From Actinomycetota bacterium (GTDB lineage Bacteria > Actinomycetota > Humimicrobiia > Humimicrobiales > Humimicrobiaceae), in the NCBI GenBank assembly GCA_028717265.1, contig JAQUOE010000014.1, positions 1 through 34,029 of the forward strand: a stretch of 34,029 nt of DNA. Reading direction: 5' to 3'. Under the pieces are notes generated by a model. That model was not told the DNA's origin, searched no databases, and saw only the letters and a program-made list of their open reading frames with translations. Below are positions 7,149 to 15,169 of the stretch, piece after piece. The translations under genes and the position numbers were made by a program. The first letter of the stretch is position 1. Each line of letters opens with the position of its first letter.

Positions 7149-7976
7149 TTACGATATAATGCTTGCTTCGTTTAGAATTTTCGATGCCTGCCGGTGATTT
7201 ACATGTATCAACCGGGTCAAATTATCCACTCCGCAATTTTTGAGTTCTCTTATCAATATGATACCGGAATCAAATAGAATCTCTTTTTGCTTTTTGTCGA
7301 TTGTAGAAAGTATGCTTACCGGATAAAGTTTTTTTATTTCAATGTAATACTGGAGATTTTTTATTTCCGGATAGTGCCATGCCATAATCTTCAGGCCAAC
7401 GCAGCCGGCATATTTTATTGCGTCGGAGGTACATTTGGTATTGGTGACCAGCCATGCTTCTAAATGATCGCTGCCATCTTTTTCTCTGCGGGCTTTTTCT
7501 ATATCAAGAAATCTGCTGTGAATATAAAGTGCGGTTTTTACATCGGATTTGATTCCGGGTGAGTTGTGGTATTTGCATTCTATAAGACAGATTGTACCTT
7601 CTCTTTTTGCTATGACATCTACTTCATGTTCGACGCAATAGCCATTTACAAATTGTCCTACCTCTGTTGAATAACCATATTCTGCTAAAATTTTTGCTAT
7701 ATATTTTTCAAAAGCAAATCCTTCGGGTCCCATATTCATAATTGCTTTTTTCAGGGAATATTTAAGGGCGACACCCGGTTCCAGTACTTTAAGACGGTTT
7801 AAGGTTTTACTGTAGATTTCATCGGTACTCATATTATCTTTTACTTTTCTGGTGACCGTTCTGGCAGCCTCTGTAGCGATATCCGGAGAAGATCCAGCTT
7901 TTATAATTGAAGATTTTATTTTCTCTTCATCATAAGGTTCTTTTTCTCCATTTGATTTTACAATGTATTTTGTCAT
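7149..7976 (-). CDS. ATP-cone domain fused to Mrr-like PD-(D/E)XK nuclease
   Basis: 275 residues with two recognisable parts. Residues about 3-88 form an ATP-cone (YIVKSNGEKEPYDEEKIKSSIIKAG ... TDEIYSKTLNRL), the nucleotide-sensing module of ribonucleotide reductase and NrdR. Residues about 88-200 carry a restriction-endonuclease fold of Mrr type: a Glu in the first helix (FEKYIAKIL), then HEVDVIA (Asp120) and LIECK (Glu133-x-Lys135) as the catalytic triad, all intact. The last about 50 residues (IILIRELKNCGVDNLTRLIHV) resemble a helix-hairpin-helix type DNA-binding tail. It is a single-gene unit, with neither methyltransferase nor helicase beside it. A nuclease gated by ATP or dATP is a reasonable inference; its target and role (repair or defence) are unknown. 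Confidence 0.85.
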   Translation of the reverse strand: MTKYIVKSNGEKEPYDEEKIKSSIIKAGSSPDIATEAARTVTRKVKDNMSTDEIYSKTLNRLKVLEPGVALKYSLKKAIMNMGPEGFAFEKYIAKILAEYGYSTEVGQFVNGYCVEHEVDVIAKREGTICLIECKYHNSPGIKSDVKTALYIHSRFLDIEKARREKDGSDHLEAWLVTNTKCTSDAIKYAGCVGLKIMAWHYPEIKNLQYYIEIKKLYPVSILSTIDKKQKEILFDSGIILIRELKNCGVDNLTRLIHVNHRQASKILNEASIIS

Positions 7977-8070
7977 AAAGATCTGTAACAGATTTTTAAA
8001 GCTATATTATAGCATTTTTTGAAAAAGGATATTCTGAACTTTGAACTGAATTTTAAGAAATCAATATATC

Positions 8071-8079
8071 TGATAAAAT
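8071..8079 (+). promoter_or_regulatory. Possible extended -10 element upstream of potB
   Basis: TGATAAAAT fits an extended -10 (TGn-TAAAAT) about 49 bases before the potB ATG. No convincing -35 hexamer is seen, so this is tentative. Confidence 0.35.
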
Positions 8080-8127
8080 TTGATTTAGATTATTAATAAA
8101 ACTTTAAAGACTGTTTAATCAGGATTA

Positions 8128-8991
8128 ATGAGTGTTATAAAAAGCAAAAATAAGAATCTAATTTACCCGGGGCTGCTCTGGCTCTTCATTTTTTTTCTTT
8201 TACCTTTATCGGTAATACTGATCTATGCCGTAACCGCTCACGACCTGGTCCCGGGAGAATCTCTGAAATTCACTTTTAGCAATTTTGCAGTTATCTTTCA
8301 GAAGAAACATTACCTTATAATACTTCTAAGATCGCTGAAAATTAGTTTTCTTACAACTATATTTTCCATAATTTTCTCCTATCCGGTTGCGTACTTCCTT
8401 GCTAAAAGGACAAAATTCGATAAGGTGCTCATAGTGGTCCTTATGATACCTTTCTGGATAAATTACCTTATCAGGACCTTTGCATGGAAATTGATTCTCT
8501 CGGAAAACGGAGTTCTAAATCAGTTGCTGCTCTGGTTAAAGGTAATAGATGAACCGGTAAGGGTTTTATACAGCCAGACTTCTGTCCTGCTCGGACTCAT
8601 ATACATGTATACTCCAATGATGGTCCTGCCATTATATGCATCGCTTCTCAGAATCGATAATTCACTTGTGGAAGCATCTCAGGATCTGGGGGCATCAAGA
8701 ATCAGAGCTTTTTTTGATATAACTTTCAAATTAAGCCTTACGGGAATTTTCGCGGGAACACTGCTTGTTTTTATACCGGCTCTGGGTTCTTTTGCAATAC
8801 CGGCGATACTGGGCGGAACCGATTCGGTAATGATCGGAAACATAATAGAGAACCAGTTCAGTAGAGTGGGAAACTGGAATTTTGGTTCTGCATTTACCGT
8901 GGCTCTGGCAGTGCTATCGATAGCACTGGTGCTGTTCTATTCGAAAATATTCGGGCTGGAGTCTATTTATAAAAATAAGGGAAACACTTAA
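8128..8991 (+). CDS. potB: Polyamine-type ABC transporter permease PotB
   Basis: 287-residue inner-membrane permease with six predicted TM helices. It has the binding-protein-dependent transport motif that docks the ATPase (EASQDLGASRIRAFFDITF, about 189-207) and the PotB-typical C-terminal ESIY segment. The N-terminal sequence YPGLLWLFIFFLLPLSVILIYAV is typical of PotB/PotH. It forms the translocation channel with PotC, energised by PotA and fed by PotD. It is the first gene of a four-gene unit in the order B-C-D-A. A modest AGGAT ribosome binding site precedes the ATG. Spermidine/putrescine is the family default; related compounds cannot be excluded. Confidence 0.92.
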   Translation: MSVIKSKNKNLIYPGLLWLFIFFLLPLSVILIYAVTAHDLVPGESLKFTFSNFAVIFQKKHYLIILLRSLKISFLTTIFSIIFSYPVAYFLAKRTKFDKVLIVVLMIPFWINYLIRTFAWKLILSENGVLNQLLLWLKVIDEPVRVLYSQTSVLLGLIYMYTPMMVLPLYASLLRIDNSLVEASQDLGASRIRAFFDITFKLSLTGIFAGTLLVFIPALGSFAIPAILGGTDSVMIGNIIENQFSRVGNWNFGSAFTVALAVLSIALVLFYSKIFGLESIYKNKGNT

Positions 8992-9002
8992 AGCAAACAA
9001 AG

Positions 9003-9803
9003 ATGAAAAATAAAGGATCTGTTATCTTAACCATATATACTGCGCTTTTTTTCCTGTATATCTTTGTTCCCATCATATTCATTTTTATCTTTGCCTGGAA
9101 CAGCGGCGAAGGATATAGTCTCCCCCTGAAAGGTTTTACCTGGAGGTGGTTTGCGGAACTCGCCGGTGACCGGCTGGCTAAAGAGGCAATAAGAAACAGT
9201 ATTATTATTGCACTGTCCTCTGCAACAATTTCAACCATACTGGCAACTCTTTTATCTATCGGGCTTTTAAAAGGACTTGCCAGAAGAACCGGTGCTTTTT
9301 TAATCCTCCTTATACTTCCGGTACTCATGCCAGGTCTGACCATTGGTATTGCTGCACTGGTATTTTTCAGAACCATAAATTTTCCTCCGGGGATCCCTAT
9401 CGTTATAGTTTCCCATGTTTCTATAAGCATGAGTTATGTCTTTTTGATACTTATGGGTCGAATCGAAGGGATGCCCCTGGACCTGCAGGAAGCTTCGGTT
9501 GATCTGGGTGCGAGCTGGTTATCCAGCATCAAAGATATAATCTTTCCTATCCTGATGCCTGCCGCAGTAGCCGGATGGTTATTTGCTTTTATGATCAGCT
9601 GGAATGAGTTCATCATGACCTATTTTCTTATCGGCGCCAATATGACTCTTCCGGTCTATATATTTTCACAGTTAAGGTTTGGTATTTCACCAAAGGTCAA
9701 TGTGATATCCGTTCTTATTACATTATTTACCCTGTGTATGATTGCAATTCTTCTCGCGAGCAGAAAAATATATAACAAGATTTTAATGAAAGAAAGAAGA
9801 TGA
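9003..9803 (+). CDS. potC: Polyamine-type ABC transporter permease PotC
   Basis: 266-residue permease with six predicted TM helices, the partner of PotB. The segment FAWNSGEGYSLPLKGFTWRWF is characteristic of PotC/PotI, and the ATPase-docking EAA loop is EASVDLGASWLSSIKDIIFP (about 159-178). AWLFAFMISWNEFIMTYF-type residues follow, as expected for the family. It starts 11 bases after the potB stop, so the two are cotranscribed. Length and topology are normal and no defect is visible. Confidence 0.92.
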   Translation: MKNKGSVILTIYTALFFLYIFVPIIFIFIFAWNSGEGYSLPLKGFTWRWFAELAGDRLAKEAIRNSIIIALSSATISTILATLLSIGLLKGLARRTGAFLILLILPVLMPGLTIGIAALVFFRTINFPPGIPIVIVSHVSISMSYVFLILMGRIEGMPLDLQEASVDLGASWLSSIKDIIFPILMPAAVAGWLFAFMISWNEFIMTYFLIGANMTLPVYIFSQLRFGISPKVNVISVLITLFTLCMIAILLASRKIYNKILMKERR

Positions 9804-9888
9804 CGATTTATTTTAGATTCTTTGATAGATATAATATTAAAATATGTCCGATAAAAAATTATTATCTTATCGCAGGATGGAGGATATT

Positions 9889-10977
9889 ATGAAATTAAAA
9901 AAGTTTATCATTTTTTTACCGGTAATTGCACTTTTTCTTACCCTGCTGGTTCCGGCCTGTAAGAATACTCAGGCATCACAGGAACTCACAGTTTATATCT
10001 GGGAAGGGTATTTACCTGATAGTGTTGCAGATATTTTTGAACAGGAAACCGGAATAACTTTAAATATAAACCTTATAACCGGAAATGATGAGATGTTTAC
10101 ATTCCTTAAGGGCGGGGGCCGCGCGGATATCATTATGCCCACTCAAAATCAGGTAAATCGTTTCTATACAGAGGAACTGGCACAGCCGCTTGATCTGGAT
10201 AAGATTCCAAATTATGCAAATGTAGCAGAATCCTTTAAGGGACAGGGCTGGAGCATGTGGAACGGGGAGCAGATCGGTTCCGGAGATACATATGTTATTG
10301 CATATGTATTCGGGACCAGCGGTATTGTAGTAAATACTGACAAATATGCAGATTCATTGGAAGCAGTAGATTGGGATATATTATTTGATAAGACGCTGAA
10401 AGAAAGAGTATCTTCCAAAAATTCGGCAGAGTCTCTGATGATATGCCTTGACCTTATGGGAATACCCAGGACTAATCTGATTACCGATACCGCTGCAACA
10501 CTGGAGAGTGTAAGAAGCAAAGCAGTAGAGCTCAAGAATAATGTGCTTAAATTCTATGATACCGGCGCGGAGGTCCTTGATCTCTTAAATAACGAAGAAA
10601 TATGGGTCAGCCATATCTGGGATGGCGGGGGCAGAAATCTTGAATCCTCGGATCCTAAATTCAGGTATGTGCTTCCCTCAACCGGCGGTTTTGGATGGAC
10701 AGATACATTTATGATACCTGCTGATGCGGAAAATCCTGAAGGGGCGCATGAATTTATTAATTTTATGCTGAGGCCGGATATAGCGGCTGCAGTAGTGAGT
10801 GAAAGCAATTATACAACGACAATAGAAGGTTCCATAGACCTGGCAGAAGGGATCAATAAGGACCTGTACGTATATACGGATGAAGAACTTGCAAAACTGG
10901 TATGGCAGCTCAATTTTCCGGAAGAAGTCGTGGCCGCTTACAATGATTTCTGGGAAGAGCTTTCAACTGTAAATTAA
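9889..10977 (+). CDS. potD: Polyamine-type ABC transporter substrate-binding lipoprotein PotD
   Basis: Extracytoplasmic solute-binding protein, about 362 residues. I chose the ATG at 9889 because GGAGG (9879-9883) sits five bases upstream and the product then begins with a compact lipoprotein signal: MKLKKF, a hydrophobic core and lipobox LVPAC, with lipidated Cys at about residue 24. The mature part starts ELTVYIWEGYLPDS, matching the PotD/SpuD pattern (usually W-x-EYI), followed by FEQETGI, GRADIIMP and the C-terminal region expected for the family. It delivers substrate to PotBC. The pocket residues cannot be assigned with confidence, so putrescine versus spermidine or another cation is open. 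Confidence 0.92.
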   Translation: MKLKKFIIFLPVIALFLTLLVPACKNTQASQELTVYIWEGYLPDSVADIFEQETGITLNINLITGNDEMFTFLKGGGRADIIMPTQNQVNRFYTEELAQPLDLDKIPNYANVAESFKGQGWSMWNGEQIGSGDTYVIAYVFGTSGIVVNTDKYADSLEAVDWDILFDKTLKERVSSKNSAESLMICLDLMGIPRTNLITDTAATLESVRSKAVELKNNVLKFYDTGAEVLDLLNNEEIWVSHIWDGGGRNLESSDPKFRYVLPSTGGFGWTDTFMIPADAENPEGAHEFINFMLRPDIAAAVVSESNYTTTIEGSIDLAEGINKDLYVYTDEELAKLVWQLNFPEEVVAAYNDFWEELSTVN

Positions 10978-10994
10978 ATCATATTTTAAATCCG

Positions 10995-12131
10995 ATGAAT
11001 TATATTGTCTGCGCAGAAGATATATCAAAAAGCTACGGCAGTATCCTGGCTGTAGATAAAGTAAGTTTCACGGTAAGGGAAGGAGAGTTCTTTTCACTTC
11101 TTGGTCCTTCGGGATGCGGCAAGACAACTATTTTAAGGATTCTCGGGGGATTCATAGAACAGGATGGGGGAACAGTTTCAATTGACGGCAAAGATATGAA
11201 AGGTATCCCGCCCAATCGCAGAGATACTGCAATGGTTTTTCAAAATCTTGCCCTGTTTCCTCATATGGATGTCCGCGAGAATATCGTCTATGGACTCAGA
11301 AAGAGAAAATTCCCTGCTGACAGAATAAGGGAGGAACTTAACAGTATTCTGGAAATAGTGGACCTTAAAGGATTCGAGACAAGAAGGATCTCCGAGCTTT
11401 CAGGGGGCCAGCAGCAAAGGGTTGCCCTGGCAAGATCTCTGATAGTAAAACCAAAGATACTTCTTCTGGATGAACCCCTGGCTTCGCTGGATAAAAAATT
11501 AAGGGTTTCCATGCAGGGAGAATTAAAAGAAATCCAGAAAAGGATTGGGACCACTTTCCTGTACGTAACCCATGACCAGGGTGAAGCCCTTACCATGTCA
11601 GATAATATCGCAGTTATGAATAAGGGGGTCATAATCCAGATGGGAACTCCGGATTCTATTTATAATTGCCCGTGGAACATATTTACTGCCGATTTTATCG
11701 GAGCGGGTAATTTTATTCCCGTGATATCCGTGGAAAAAGAAAACCATATGTTTGTACTCAAGACCGAAGACAGGGGAAGAATATTTCTGCGTGACGATTT
11801 TAAAAAAGACTGCAGAGATTTTCCTGGCGTAAAAAAAATACAGGGACCTGAAAGTTCCGGAGTGAAAGATAAGACAGCGCTCCCTGTGTTTTTTATAAGA
11901 CCTGAAAAGATAAAGATAACCACAAAACCGCAGAGAAACAAAAACCTGTTCAATGGAAAAGTAAAAGCCATAATATTCGAAGGTCCCGATATAAGACTTG
12001 AGGTGGTTTCGAATACCCTGGGAAAAATAAAGATCGAAGTAAAGAATGACGGAAGTCTTCCGGGCTTAAAAGAAAACGATAATCTTTTATTTCACTGGGA
12101 CTACATTGACGGAATACTGCTGGAATATTAA
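10995..12131 (+). CDS. potA: Polyamine-type ABC transporter ATPase PotA
   Basis: 378-residue ATP-binding subunit. Walker A GPSGCGKT is at 37-44, the Q-loop in VFQNLALFPHM, the signature LSGGQQQRVAL at about 134-144 and Walker B ILLLDEPLASLD at about 154-165, followed by the switch His in VTHDQGEA. Beyond about residue 235 comes the TOBE-type regulatory domain typical of PotA/MalK ATPases. The gene begins 17 bases after potD and closes the B-C-D-A unit. Its stop codon overlaps the rlmN stop on the opposite strand by four bases (12128-12131), leaving no room for an intergenic terminator. Confidence 0.94.
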   Translation: MNYIVCAEDISKSYGSILAVDKVSFTVREGEFFSLLGPSGCGKTTILRILGGFIEQDGGTVSIDGKDMKGIPPNRRDTAMVFQNLALFPHMDVRENIVYGLRKRKFPADRIREELNSILEIVDLKGFETRRISELSGGQQQRVALARSLIVKPKILLLDEPLASLDKKLRVSMQGELKEIQKRIGTTFLYVTHDQGEALTMSDNIAVMNKGVIIQMGTPDSIYNCPWNIFTADFIGAGNFIPVISVEKENHMFVLKTEDRGRIFLRDDFKKDCRDFPGVKKIQGPESSGVKDKTALPVFFIRPEKIKITTKPQRNKNLFNGKVKAIIFEGPDIRLEVVSNTLGKIKIEVKNDGSLPGLKENDNLLFHWDYIDGILLEY

Positions 12132-13129
12132 GTTTTTTTATAAACAAGCTGGCCGCATGCAGCTTTTATATCTTCTCCGAACCTGAATCGCCGCGTTACG
12201 GTTATGCCGCTATTTTCAAGAATATTTTTGAATCTGTTTATCCTTATCCGGGGAGTTGGTTTGAGACCGTTATCCTCGCCATTATAGGGAATTAGATTCA
12301 CAAAACATAAAAGACCGCCCAGGAGTTTTGCAAGCTGTCCGGCCAGGGCATCCGAATCGTTCAAATCTTTGATCATTATATACTCGAACATGACTCTTCT
12401 ATGGGTTTTTTTAATATATGATTTTACGGCATCTATGATTTCTTTTATCGGATATTTTTGGGCGATGGGCATTATTTTCCGGCGGATTTTATCGTCCGGT
12501 GAGTTTAAGGAAACCGCCAGATTGACCTGCAGATTCTCATATGAAAATTTTTTGATTTTTTCCGGGATCCCTGCAGTGGATACAGAAATATGGCGCGCCC
12601 CTATATTGAATTTATTCTTATCATTTAAAAATCTTATAGCTTTGATCACATTATCGTAGTTTAGAAATGGTTCCCCCATGCCCATAAAAACAATGTTTTT
12701 TACGGTCCCGGCAACTTTTTTCAGATAATATGAAAAAAATAATACTTGTTCAACAATTTCATAGTGACTTAAATTCCTGATATAACCGATTTTCCCTGTT
12801 TTGCAGAATATGCAATTTAGAGGGCATCCTACCTGTGATGACACACAAACAGTGTTTCTTCCCCCTGTGTGTTTCATTAAAACGGATTCTATATTGGGCC
12901 CGTCCGGCAGTCTCATTATTGCTTTTATTGAATTGCCCTTTAAAGAAGCAGCAGTATCAAGATCAAAAGTAACAGGAACTTCCTTCTCTAATTTTTCCCT
13001 GAGTGCTGATGGCAAAACCATAGCATCGTTCCAGCTGTTTATGAAATCTTTATAGATAGCTTTTTCAGCCTGCTTCAGCCTGAAAGACGGTTCATCAAGC
13101 AGCAAATACTCAATTTTTTCCAGATTCAT
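12128..13129 (-). CDS. rlmN: 23S rRNA (adenine-2503-C2) methyltransferase RlmN
   Basis: Radical SAM methyltransferase of the RlmN/Cfr family, 333 residues. It modifies A2503 of 23S rRNA (RlmN also methylates A37 of some tRNAs). The cluster motif CPLNCIFC gives Cys102, Cys106 and Cys109. The GMGEPFLNYDNV segment follows, and the C-terminal AACGQL carries the second catalytic cysteine (about Cys325) needed for the methyl-Cys mechanism. The VCVSSQVGC stretch before the cluster is standard. C8 methylation by Cfr is a possible alternative for the family, but the sequence looks like a housekeeping RlmN. The ATG at 13129 has AGGT about five bases upstream. It is convergent with potA. Confidence 0.93.
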   Translation of the reverse strand: MNLEKIEYLLLDEPSFRLKQAEKAIYKDFINSWNDAMVLPSALREKLEKEVPVTFDLDTAASLKGNSIKAIMRLPDGPNIESVLMKHTGGRNTVCVSSQVGCPLNCIFCKTGKIGYIRNLSHYEIVEQVLFFSYYLKKVAGTVKNIVFMGMGEPFLNYDNVIKAIRFLNDKNKFNIGARHISVSTAGIPEKIKKFSYENLQVNLAVSLNSPDDKIRRKIMPIAQKYPIKEIIDAVKSYIKKTHRRVMFEYIMIKDLNDSDALAGQLAKLLGGLLCFVNLIPYNGEDNGLKPTPRIRINRFKNILENSGITVTRRFRFGEDIKAACGQLVYKKT

Positions 13130-13212
13130 GTGACCTATCCCGCGACTGTTAAATTTATATAATTAAATGCTTCGAGGATCACACATTATGATAATAATTA
13201 TCCTTAAAATGA

Positions 13213-14127
13213 TTATACACTCTGGTGAGAGTATTTTCTCTTCTTTACTGCATGGCGCGGCGCTTCGCCACTGTCCCAGAAATTTTTAATTCTCAGGGGG
13301 ATGGAACCCGAATCATCCTTTCGGTTTTTATGATTATGATTATTTATTATTTCTTTTGCCAGATTATGGTACGCTGCCGCCCCGGGGCACCCGGGATCAT
13401 AGGTCAGGATTGATTTTCCGTAACTTGGCGCCTCGGCCAGTCTGACATTTCTGGGAATAACCGTCTTATATACCTTTTTGTTGAAATATTTATTGATATT
13501 TTTAATAGACTGATTTGCAAGCCTTGTCTTACTATACATTGTAACCACTATTCCCGATATTTCCAGTTCAGGATTCAGATTTTTTTTGACCAGATTTATA
13601 GTGTCTACAAGTCTTCCAATTCCTTCAAGTGCGTAGTATTCGCATTGAAGAGGGATCACTACTTCTTTTGAAGCTGTAAGTGCGTTCAGAGTCAAAAGCC
13701 CGAGAGCTGGCAAACAATCAATTATTATATAATCATAAAAATCTGCAACGCTGTCGATTGCTTTTTTTAACCTGTACTCTCTTTTAAAACCCGATACTAA
13801 TTCTATCTCGGCACCGGCAAGTTTTGTCGAAGACGGCAAGATGTCCAGATATTCGTATTGAGTAGATATTATGATCTTGCCCGGATCAAGGTTATTGATA
13901 AGGACATCATAAATCGAGTTGTGATTTTTATTTATGTAGATACCCAATCCCGTCGTAGAATTTCCCTGAGGGTCCAAATCGATAAGGAGGGTTCTATAAC
14001 CCGAGCAACTTAAATAAGCGGATAGATTTATTGCGGTTGTGCTTTTCCCCACACCGCCTTTTTGGTTTACAATCGAAATAACTCTGCCAAGTAAACTAGC
14101 GGTTTTATCCGGTTTATTTTCTGCCAC
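13213..14127 (-). CDS. ParA/Soj-type partition ATPase
   Basis: 304-residue ParA-superfamily ATPase for chromosome or plasmid segregation. The deviant Walker A KGGVGKST is at 23-30 (Lys23 and Lys28), A' is in LIDLDPQGNSTTG, and Walker B in YIIIDCLPALG. It lacks an N-terminal HTH domain, so it is the short chromosomal Soj type. The start is a GTG at 14127 with AAAGG five bases upstream. That ribosome binding site lies within a 6-bp inverted repeat (14129-14143). No parB gene and no parS-like sequence were seen in the window, which is unusual for a chromosomal soj gene. The C-terminal tail of about 40 residues is Lys/Arg/His-rich and probably disordered. Confidence 0.92.
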   Translation of the reverse strand: MAENKPDKTASLLGRVISIVNQKGGVGKSTTAINLSAYLSCSGYRTLLIDLDPQGNSTTGLGIYINKNHNSIYDVLINNLDPGKIIISTQYEYLDILPSSTKLAGAEIELVSGFKREYRLKKAIDSVADFYDYIIIDCLPALGLLTLNALTASKEVVIPLQCEYYALEGIGRLVDTINLVKKNLNPELEISGIVVTMYSKTRLANQSIKNINKYFNKKVYKTVIPRNVRLAEAPSYGKSILTYDPGCPGAAAYHNLAKEIINNHNHKNRKDDSGSIPLRIKNFWDSGEAPRHAVKKRKYSHQSV

Positions 14128-14128
14128 T

Positions 14129-14143
14129 ATAACCTTTGGTTAT
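14129..14143. repeat. Inverted repeat over the parA ribosome binding site
   Basis: ATAACC-TTT-GGTTAT: 6-base arms with a 3-base centre, lying directly in front of the parA GTG start. In the mRNA it could fold over the AAAGG ribosome binding site. As DNA it could be an operator for ParA autoregulation. Short, so chance is possible. Confidence 0.4.
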
Positions 14144-14169
14144 TTATCTTGATATTCGTTTCGAATCTA

Positions 14170-14203
14170 TTGAATTATAACAAAATTTTTATAATTGTAT
14201 AAT
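14170..14203 (+). promoter_or_regulatory. Possible promoter of the L,D-transpeptidase gene
   Basis: Two overlapping TATAAT hexamers (14190-14195 and 14198-14203) with TTGAAT at 14170-14175 upstream. The spacings are not ideal (14 or 22 bases). If used, transcription would start near 14200-14210, which would exclude a translation start at 14195 and favour the downstream start chosen for the gene. Confidence 0.35.
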
Positions 14204-14326
14204 AAATATGCCATAAAATTTAAGAAACTAAAAAGTTCTATTTTAAATTCTTCTTTTATAAAATCCTGTAATTATTATAATGGTGATAAAAGAATTTATC
14301 TATCAAATAAATTGGCGGTGGAACGA

Positions 14327-15106
14327 TTGAGAGGTTTTTCGAAAAAGGGAAGCTATAAAATATTGACATTAATATATATTTTGATGATTGGCGTGTTTAC
14401 CTGTATTATGACTTTATCCTGCGCGGAAAATTTGGAAACTTCGGGAGGATCATCGGAAACTGCAGAAAACGATGATTTGAATAATGCTGTGACAGGTAAT
14501 AATAATTCAGATAATGGTCCGGATGAAACCGATTCAGAAAATTCTGATAACGAAGATTTACCGGATGATGAAGTTGATGAGAATATTATGGGTGATGATT
14601 CGGATGCTCCGATTGAAAAAGAATCGGAGGAAAATGCAGAAGAGGAGATAGAGACAGACGGTGAAGAAATACAGAACGAAACAGAAAATATGGAACAAAT
14701 CGGAGATGAGGAAATTGATTTCGGCAGCAGTGATAATTTCAGAATAGATGTGGACCTCTCAGTGCAAAAGGTTTTTATATACTATGAAGGTAACCTGATA
14801 AAAACGATGATATGCTCCGGAGGTACAGAAGAGAAGCCGACTCCGACCGGGGAATTCACGACCACTGAAAAGGGTCCTGTTTTTGAGAATAAAAAGTATA
14901 AAATGGGTGCTTACTACTGGATAAAATTTAAAGATGACTATCTTTTCCACAGCGTACCCTTTGATATTGAAAATCATAAATTTATTCAGGAGGAAATTGA
15001 CAGGCTGGGCACTCCTGCCAGCCATGGATGCATAAGACTGAAACTGGATGAAGTAAGATGGATGTATGAAATGCTTCCCCTGGGAATTAAGGTAAGGATT
15101 TATTGA
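14327..15106 (+). CDS. L,D-transpeptidase (YkuD domain) with N-terminal anchor and acidic linker
   Basis: Predicted cell-wall enzyme making 3-3 crosslinks or attaching proteins to peptidoglycan. An N-terminal hydrophobic segment (KILTLIYILMIGVFTCIMTLSC) follows a KK, giving a signal or membrane anchor. The nearby Cys is not in a good lipobox. Next comes a linker of roughly 100 residues dominated by Asp, Glu, Asn and Ser, then the YkuD domain starting near FRIDVDLSVQKVFIYYEG and ending with the catalytic SHGCIRL motif (Cys about 235 from this start). Start uncertain: the ORF is open to a TTG at 14195 with no ribosome binding site. I prefer the TTG at 14327, preceded by GGCGGTGG, with GTG 14318 as an alternative. 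A 5-bp hairpin (AACCG-GATA-CGGTT, 15117-15130) follows the gene. Confidence 0.85.
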   Translation: MRGFSKKGSYKILTLIYILMIGVFTCIMTLSCAENLETSGGSSETAENDDLNNAVTGNNNSDNGPDETDSENSDNEDLPDDEVDENIMGDDSDAPIEKESEENAEEEIETDGEEIQNETENMEQIGDEEIDFGSSDNFRIDVDLSVQKVFIYYEGNLIKTMICSGGTEEKPTPTGEFTTTEKGPVFENKKYKMGAYYWIKFKDDYLFHSVPFDIENHKFIQEEIDRLGTPASHGCIRLKLDEVRWMYEMLPLGIKVRIY

Positions 15107-15169
15107 AATATAAATTAACCGGATACGGTTCCATATCAACGAATAAAATTTATTAAAGGAGGCAAGACA

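Noticed and set aside
12128-12131. Overlapping stop codons of potA and rlmN as a frameshift or assembly error
   Set aside because: Both proteins end at their normal family C-termini; a 4-base tail overlap is ordinary in compact genomes.
13130-13212. Possible DnaA boxes (TTATCCTTA, TTATACACT) between rlmN and parA
   Set aside because: Each has mismatches to TTATNCACA, there are only two, and no AT-rich unwinding element with repeats or adjoining dnaA is seen; not enough for an origin.
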